A stretch of 64,000 bases of DNA, taken from Didymella arachidicola. Lineage: Eukaryota; Ascomycota; Dothideomycetes; Pleosporales; Didymellaceae. The stretch lies in assembly GCA_016630955.3 (NCBI GenBank), contig CM049999.1:1399629-1463628 (forward strand), in the 5' to 3' direction. The notes under the pieces are model-generated. The model was not told the DNA's origin and did not search any database. It worked only from the letters and a program-made list of their open reading frames with translations. Below are positions 59,421-64,000 of the stretch, piece after piece. Every line of letters starts with the position of its first letter. Within the stretch, counting starts at the first letter, position 1. The translations under genes were made by a program, and so were the position numbers.

Positions 59421-62400
59421 AAGACTACAGCGTCTTAGTATGCAGGGAGCATCACACTGCTGTTGTTAATCTCAACACGCATCTCTTGCAGCATCACAGC
59501 GTGCCCGCTGCAACTCGAAAACAAGTTGTTGAACGCTTCAATCAATTCGCGCTGATTGACGCAGCAGACGTTGAGCTTCCAGATGAGCCGGCGCGACCGA
59601 TAGAAGAGCTTGGGAAGCCGCTAGACGGGCTGCAGTGCAAGACATGCAGCTTCATCACTATCAACAAGGACACAATGCGCATGCACTGTAAGAAAGATCA
59701 CCAGCAAGCTTGGCTAGGAGAAAAAGGCGCGCTCTATCACACTGTCAAAGTACAGAGCTTTTTCCGCACAGGGGTTTTACAGCGATATTTTGTTGTTGAT
59801 GTAGCTGTAGCCGAAAATGCTCTAAACGACGACGTCGAAGTTGCAGTTCAGAGGCAGCTTGCCGAGTATAAACTGACACAACAAGAAGTCGAAGAAGAGC
59901 TTCAAACACTTGAAGAGGCTGCAAAGACAGACAAGACAGGCTGGTTTAAGCGGACAGGCTGGTTAGAGTTCTTCAAGGATCGAAATCTTGTTCATCTGGC
60001 CCATCAAGCCCGGGCTCCCGATCGGAGCGAGCACAAGCTCAAGCTAGCTGCTCAGCTTGCAGAGGGACTGATTGAGAGAAGCGTCAAGGGATTGGCTACG
60101 CTTCCGCAAGAACTCAGGCGCTGGCTGCGGAGCGCAAAGCAGAGCGAGATCGACGTGCGGCCGTTGGGGCGACTGCAGAACCCAGAGAGTCAGGCTGTGT
60201 ACGCAAGCTATATAGTGAGGTTTGTCTGCTTCTATCTACGCGTGCTAGGAGATGAAGAGCAGCGGATTATGCGTTTCCGACAGCAGCGCGACACAGCTGC
60301 TCGATCCGAAAGCAGTGCGGCGTTGAGCAGCGACGAAGACAGCGAAGACGAAGCGGAAGGCAGTGAGGCTGACGACGACAGCCCGCGGCCCCGGCGCAGG
60401 ACACGCAGTCAACAGGCACCAGACATGATGAAGGACACGCGCGAGCTCTTCACGTGGACAGCTGAGCAGAAGTTGTATGCGATCAGGCTGTGGGACGCGC
60501 TAGATGGCGACGACAGAGGCGCTCAGACGGAGGCGCTTCTTGCGTCTATCAGCTCGTTCATCTTCACAACGTATCATCCCGTGGCGTTGTCTACTGGTTT
60601 GATTCAGTTTCTCGCAGTGCTTGGGATTGATGTAGACACGGGCCGCTTGCGGACCGCAAAGAACTACTCGTACATGCTGGCGGGGATGGTGTACTGCGTG
60701 CGGGTGCTCGCTCTGGAGAAGCTGCTCCCGGGAGGGCAGCGCGACACGCAGACAGAAGAAGACCGCGACAGTTTTCTGGCAACGCGGCACAAGCAGCTAG
60801 CAGACGGCACGTTCAGCCCGATGAGCGAGATGATCAGCATGCTGGCGTACGGCAAACACATTGGACTCACGGCCGGCAACTCAGGCAACGCTTACTGGTC
60901 AGAGGACAAGCAGACGTTCTATCTGAACGGCCGACCGATCGTCATCCGCCGCTTCTGCAAGATGGCGCAGGACTTGTTGGCTGAAACAGAGCAGATGCTG
61001 TGGGAGCTTTGCTGGGTGGACGGCGAGGAAGAGCGGGTTACCGTTGATCTGAAGCAGGTAGTCGACGACGTCACGTTCACAAAACGACGCACGTCGTTTG
61101 TCGACGCTCCAGGCAACAAACTGCAAGGCGGGCTGGCTTGGATGCTTAGGAGAGCGATGACTACAGCGGGCGGGCTGCGATTAACGCGTGCGGACGGGCA
61201 GTGGAGCGTCAAGGCGGTGCGGCAGTACATGCGACAGATGGATCGCTTCTTGGAACTGCTGCTCTGCAGCGTGCACGTCACGTCAGGGCAGCCGGGGAGG
61301 GGATCGGAGATCACGACGATTCGGCACCGCAACGGCGTACTGCAGGACCGCAACATCTTCGTCGTGGACGGGCAGGTGATGACAGTGGTCCGCTATCACA
61401 AGTCGCAGTCGCAGTGGGACAAGCCGAAGATCGTGCCGCGCTTCTTGCCGCCGCAGCTGGGGCAGGTGATGGCGGTGTACTTGGTCTACGTACAGCCGTT
61501 CCGCGAGTATCTGACGCTGCAGGTGCTGGGCGGTAGCTACAGCGACTACGTGTGGCACGACGCGCAGGGCGCGTGGGACACCAGCCGGCTCACGAGGGTG
61601 CTGAAGCGCGAGACAGGGAAGAGGCTGGGCGTGGTGCTGCACACGCTCGACTACCGGCACACGGCAGTAGGTATCGGGCGAGTCAAGGTGGGAGAGTCGT
61701 TCAGCAGGGGCTATCAGGACGACGTTGGCGAGACAGAAGAGGCGGAAGTGGACGACGATGGCGAAGACGTTCTTGAGCTGCAGAACTCACGCACAACCGC
61801 AATGGGGGTAGGCAACTACAGCGTGCCGATGGATATCGTGAAGCATCTCAGCGTGCGGTCCGTTGATGCGTTCCGGCCGCTTAGCGCAGCATGGCACCGC
61901 TTCTTAGGGGTGGATGGGAGCGCAGCGAAGCCCGTAGAGCCGAGCAGGACGACAAAGCGACGGATGAGCAACAGCACGTCGTCGGCACTTGTTGGGCTGC
62001 CGAAAGAGAAAGAAGTGCGGTTTGCAGACCCGCGAGCAGATGCGATACACAGGGGGCTGCAGCAGGTGCTAGGCAAGCAAGATGTTGGCTTTCGATCGGT
62101 GGAGCAGGAGCAGGCTTTGCACGCGGTGCTGGAGAAGCAGACGCCGCTCATCGTCGTGCTTCCGACGGGCGGAGGCAAGAGCTTGCTGTTCACGCTGCCG
62201 GCTTGCGTGGAGGAGCCGGGGGTAACGGTGGTCGTCGTGCCGTACCGGGCGCTGATTGAAGATCTAGTCAGGAGGATTCAGCAGTGCGGCGTCGAGTGCA
62301 TGGAGTGGAAGCACGGCGAGAACAACCCGGCATCTGTGGTGGTAGTCAGTGCAGACGTAGCTGGCGACATAACAAGCACTGGCAACTTTCTTGGCTACGC

Positions 62401-63751
62401 GCGGATGCTGAAAGGAAAGGGGCTGCTGCATAGGGTGGTGATTGACGAGTGTCATCTGGTGTTCACGGCGAGGAATTGGCGAGAGAAGCTGGTGGCGATG
62501 AAGAACTTGCGGCTGCTGGGTAGTCCGATGGTGATGCTGACAGCAACGCTGCCGCCGCTGCAGGAGGGAGAGCTTGAGGCGAGCATGCTTGTGCGTCACG
62601 CAACGTACGTGAGAGCAAGCACGGTGCGGCCGAACGCGCGGTACTTTGTGTCGTGGTGTCAGCGCGACAAGCTCGAGGAGACGGCGCTGTTCGTGTGCAA
62701 GCGGTGGGCAGAGAAGCTGCGGCGGAGCGGACAGAAGGGGGTGGTGTACTGCAAGAGCAAGGTGCAGTGCGAGCGGCTCGCGACGGAGCTGGGCTGCGGA
62801 CACTATCACGCAGGGGTGGTGGATCGCGCAGACCGGCTACAGGAGTGGGTGGAGGGGGGCGGAATGATGGTGGCGACGTCGGCGCTGGGGACGGGAGTGG
62901 ACTTTGCTGGCATCGTGTACATCTTGCACGTAGGCACACCGTGGAGCATGAGCGACTTTGCTCAGGCAAGCGGACGCGGGGGACGAGGAGGAGAGCAATA
63001 CGATGTGGTGGTGCTGGTGGGGCAACGGGGAGGTGGAGCAGGTGATGGAGCGAGAGAGAGAGAAGATGGAGGTGCTCGCGATGGGGCAGTTTCTGATCGG
63101 CAGCGGGTGTCGACGAGAGCTGATGAGCTCGTATCTGGACGAGCGGGGGCAGAGCTGCGGGCAGATTGGGGCAGCGGGATGCGACCGGTGCGGAGAGGGA
63201 GAGGAGGTGTGGATAGAGGAGCAGGAGAAGTGGTCGCGGGAGTGGGCGGTGGTGGAGGAAGGGTTCACAGAGCTGCGAGAGGGGTGTGCGATCTGCTGGA
63301 TGGTTAGGCAGGAGTTCCCGACGGCTGAAGAGGAGCAGTGGAAAGGGCACCGGCGATGCAGTGCACGGCATGGGCAAGGGGAACAGGGATGCAGGCAGAT
63401 GAGTTCCGTGTGAAGATGCGGGATCGGACGGTGAAGAACAACTGTCGACGGTGCTGGGTGAGTCAGAAGTACTGCGCGACTGGGGAAGGGATGGACAAGC
63501 GGTGTCAGTGGCCGAACGTGGTGGTGCCGCTGGCATTCGCAGCGCGGTTGACGAGGGGTGGGATTCAGGCAATGGGAGAGCTGGGGTTTGCAGAGACGGG
63601 AGACGAGGCGTACGCTGGGTGGCTGGGAAAGCCGCACAGGTCAGAGATTTGGGGACAGATGTTTAGCAACGCAATGGCGATGGCGATTAGGCTGGTGTTG
63701 GAGGGGTGGGGACGAGAGGGAGAGGAAGAGGAGGGTAGCAGAGTAGAGTAG
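59421..63751 (+). CDS. Recombinase-like / RecQ-type helicase (TLH-like, TH-2 ORF2), with frame breaks near the C-terminus
   Basis: The frame is open from 59385 with no early ATG. The Cys/His unit starts at an acceptor (TTTTCTAG, ending 59420) and reads CREHHTAV...CKTCSFITINKDTMRMHCKKDH, then SFFRTGVLQRYF. Recombinase-like domain: TSGQPGRGSEI (~598), LHTLDYRHTAVGIGR (~717) and QNSRTTAMGVGNY (~766-778, Arg where ORF1 has His, Tyr kept). Helicase: Walker A VLPTGGGKSLLF (~890), DECH (~986), MVMLTATLPP, and ATSALGTGVDF with QASGRGGRGG (motifs V/VI). Right after YDVVVLVG the frame is lost at a GGGG run near 63018. The true continuation (NGEVEQVMEREREKME) is in another frame; the relic TH-1 lacks the extra base. 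A further frame change occurs between ~63350 and 63420, leading to the Cys-rich end CRRCWVSQKYC...CQW, stop 63749-63751. As it stands the product ends at 63307. Confidence 0.8.
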
Positions 63752-64000
63752 CAAGCAGGGGAATAGATGAAGTAATAGGTGTATATGCGTAGCAAAGCCG
63801 TGACAAGGTATTAGCAAGAGAGTAACAGGGTAGGGAGGTGGTAGGCCGTCCGGGGGCAGAAGAAGGGGGGGTGGGCAGTAGGCCCGTTAGGTGTTACAAG
63901 CAGCGGAGCGGTTAGGGTGAGTAGGAGAAGAAGGGGGGGTAGGTAGTGGGCCGTTTAGGTGTTACAAGGAGTAGAGCAGCAAAGGGAAAGAGAGAAGAGT
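63752..64000. repeat. 68-bp tandem repeats at the right end
   Basis: Two adjacent units starting near 63858 and 63926: AGAAGAAGGGGGGGT, GGGCAGTAGGCCCGTTA or a variant, then AGGTGTTACAAG and AGCGGAGC-like. A diverged third unit may precede at ~63815. G-rich on the plus strand, not RIPed. The pattern and the helicase gene next to it fit subtelomeric sequence, but no TTAGGG array is present. Confidence 0.65.

Noticed and set aside
62463..63572. 369-codon minus-strand ORF opposite the helicase gene
   Set aside because: Pro/Ser/Leu/Arg-rich composition typical of the complement of GC-rich coding sequence; no domain. The plus strand carries clear helicase motifs.

Overview
The window comes from a filamentous ascomycete nuclear genome. 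The evidence is short GT-AG introns (about 44-60 bp), HET-domain genes, a DUF3176-type relic, pogo/Fot1 transposons, chromodomain Ty3/Gypsy elements and heavy CpA->TpA (RIP-type) mutation that turns old repeats into TA-rich sequence. I would guess Dothideomycetes, perhaps Pleosporales: the ~1.85 kb pogo elements are close in size to what I recall of the Molly and Pixie elements of Parastagonospora. That is memory, not a search.

Layout. 1-15.6 kb is gene-bearing but decaying rightwards: the 3' part of a GSK-3 kinase gene, an intact HET gene, a cysteine-rich GPI-type surface protein, then a HET pseudogene, an F-box-like (LPxEIRN) relic, a DUF3176 relic and unrecognised ORFs. 15.6-51.4 kb is a nest of transposons. 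At least eight pogo copies are present: two have intact transposases (27290-29154, 48501-50334), two are lightly damaged (16558-18404, 31058-32923), and the rest are RIP-degraded. Two nearly identical chromodomain Gypsy copies lie at 18838-26007 (minus) and 40265-47457 (plus, 478-bp LTRs, TSD GCTAA). A third, RIPed Gypsy copy is split into pieces between 38832 and 51433. There are two solo LTRs and a RIP-damaged copy of a telomere-linked-helicase (TLH)-like gene (34800-38831). 51.4-54.8 kb holds two genes unlike the transposons, one ParB-like, preceded by repeated GCCCCCAGGGGC palindromes. 55-64 kb holds tandem repeats and a two-ORF locus encoding a zinc-finger/tyrosine-recombinase-like protein followed by a recombinase-like/RecQ helicase protein. 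It ends in 68-bp repeats, which suggests a subtelomeric neighbourhood.

Most notable system. The Gypsy elements carry, besides gag-pol, an antisense gene between pol and the 3' LTR. It encodes a Zn(II)2Cys6-type cluster (CX2CX6CX8CX2CX6C in both intact copies), a coiled coil and an acidic/aromatic tail, and overlaps the 3' end of pol tail-to-tail. The antisense gene and the U3 half of the LTR differ strongly between copies whose gag-pol is almost identical, so they look like a swappable regulatory module. The same elements show a U UUU UUA -1 frameshift site between gag and pol, and an apparent self-priming arrangement.

How the parts fit: old elements were RIPed to saturation, then young un-RIPed pogo and Gypsy copies inserted into them. 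Recombination between LTRs later removed segments. Exon structures, recombinase assignments and regulatory roles are read from the sequence and were not tested by search or expression data.
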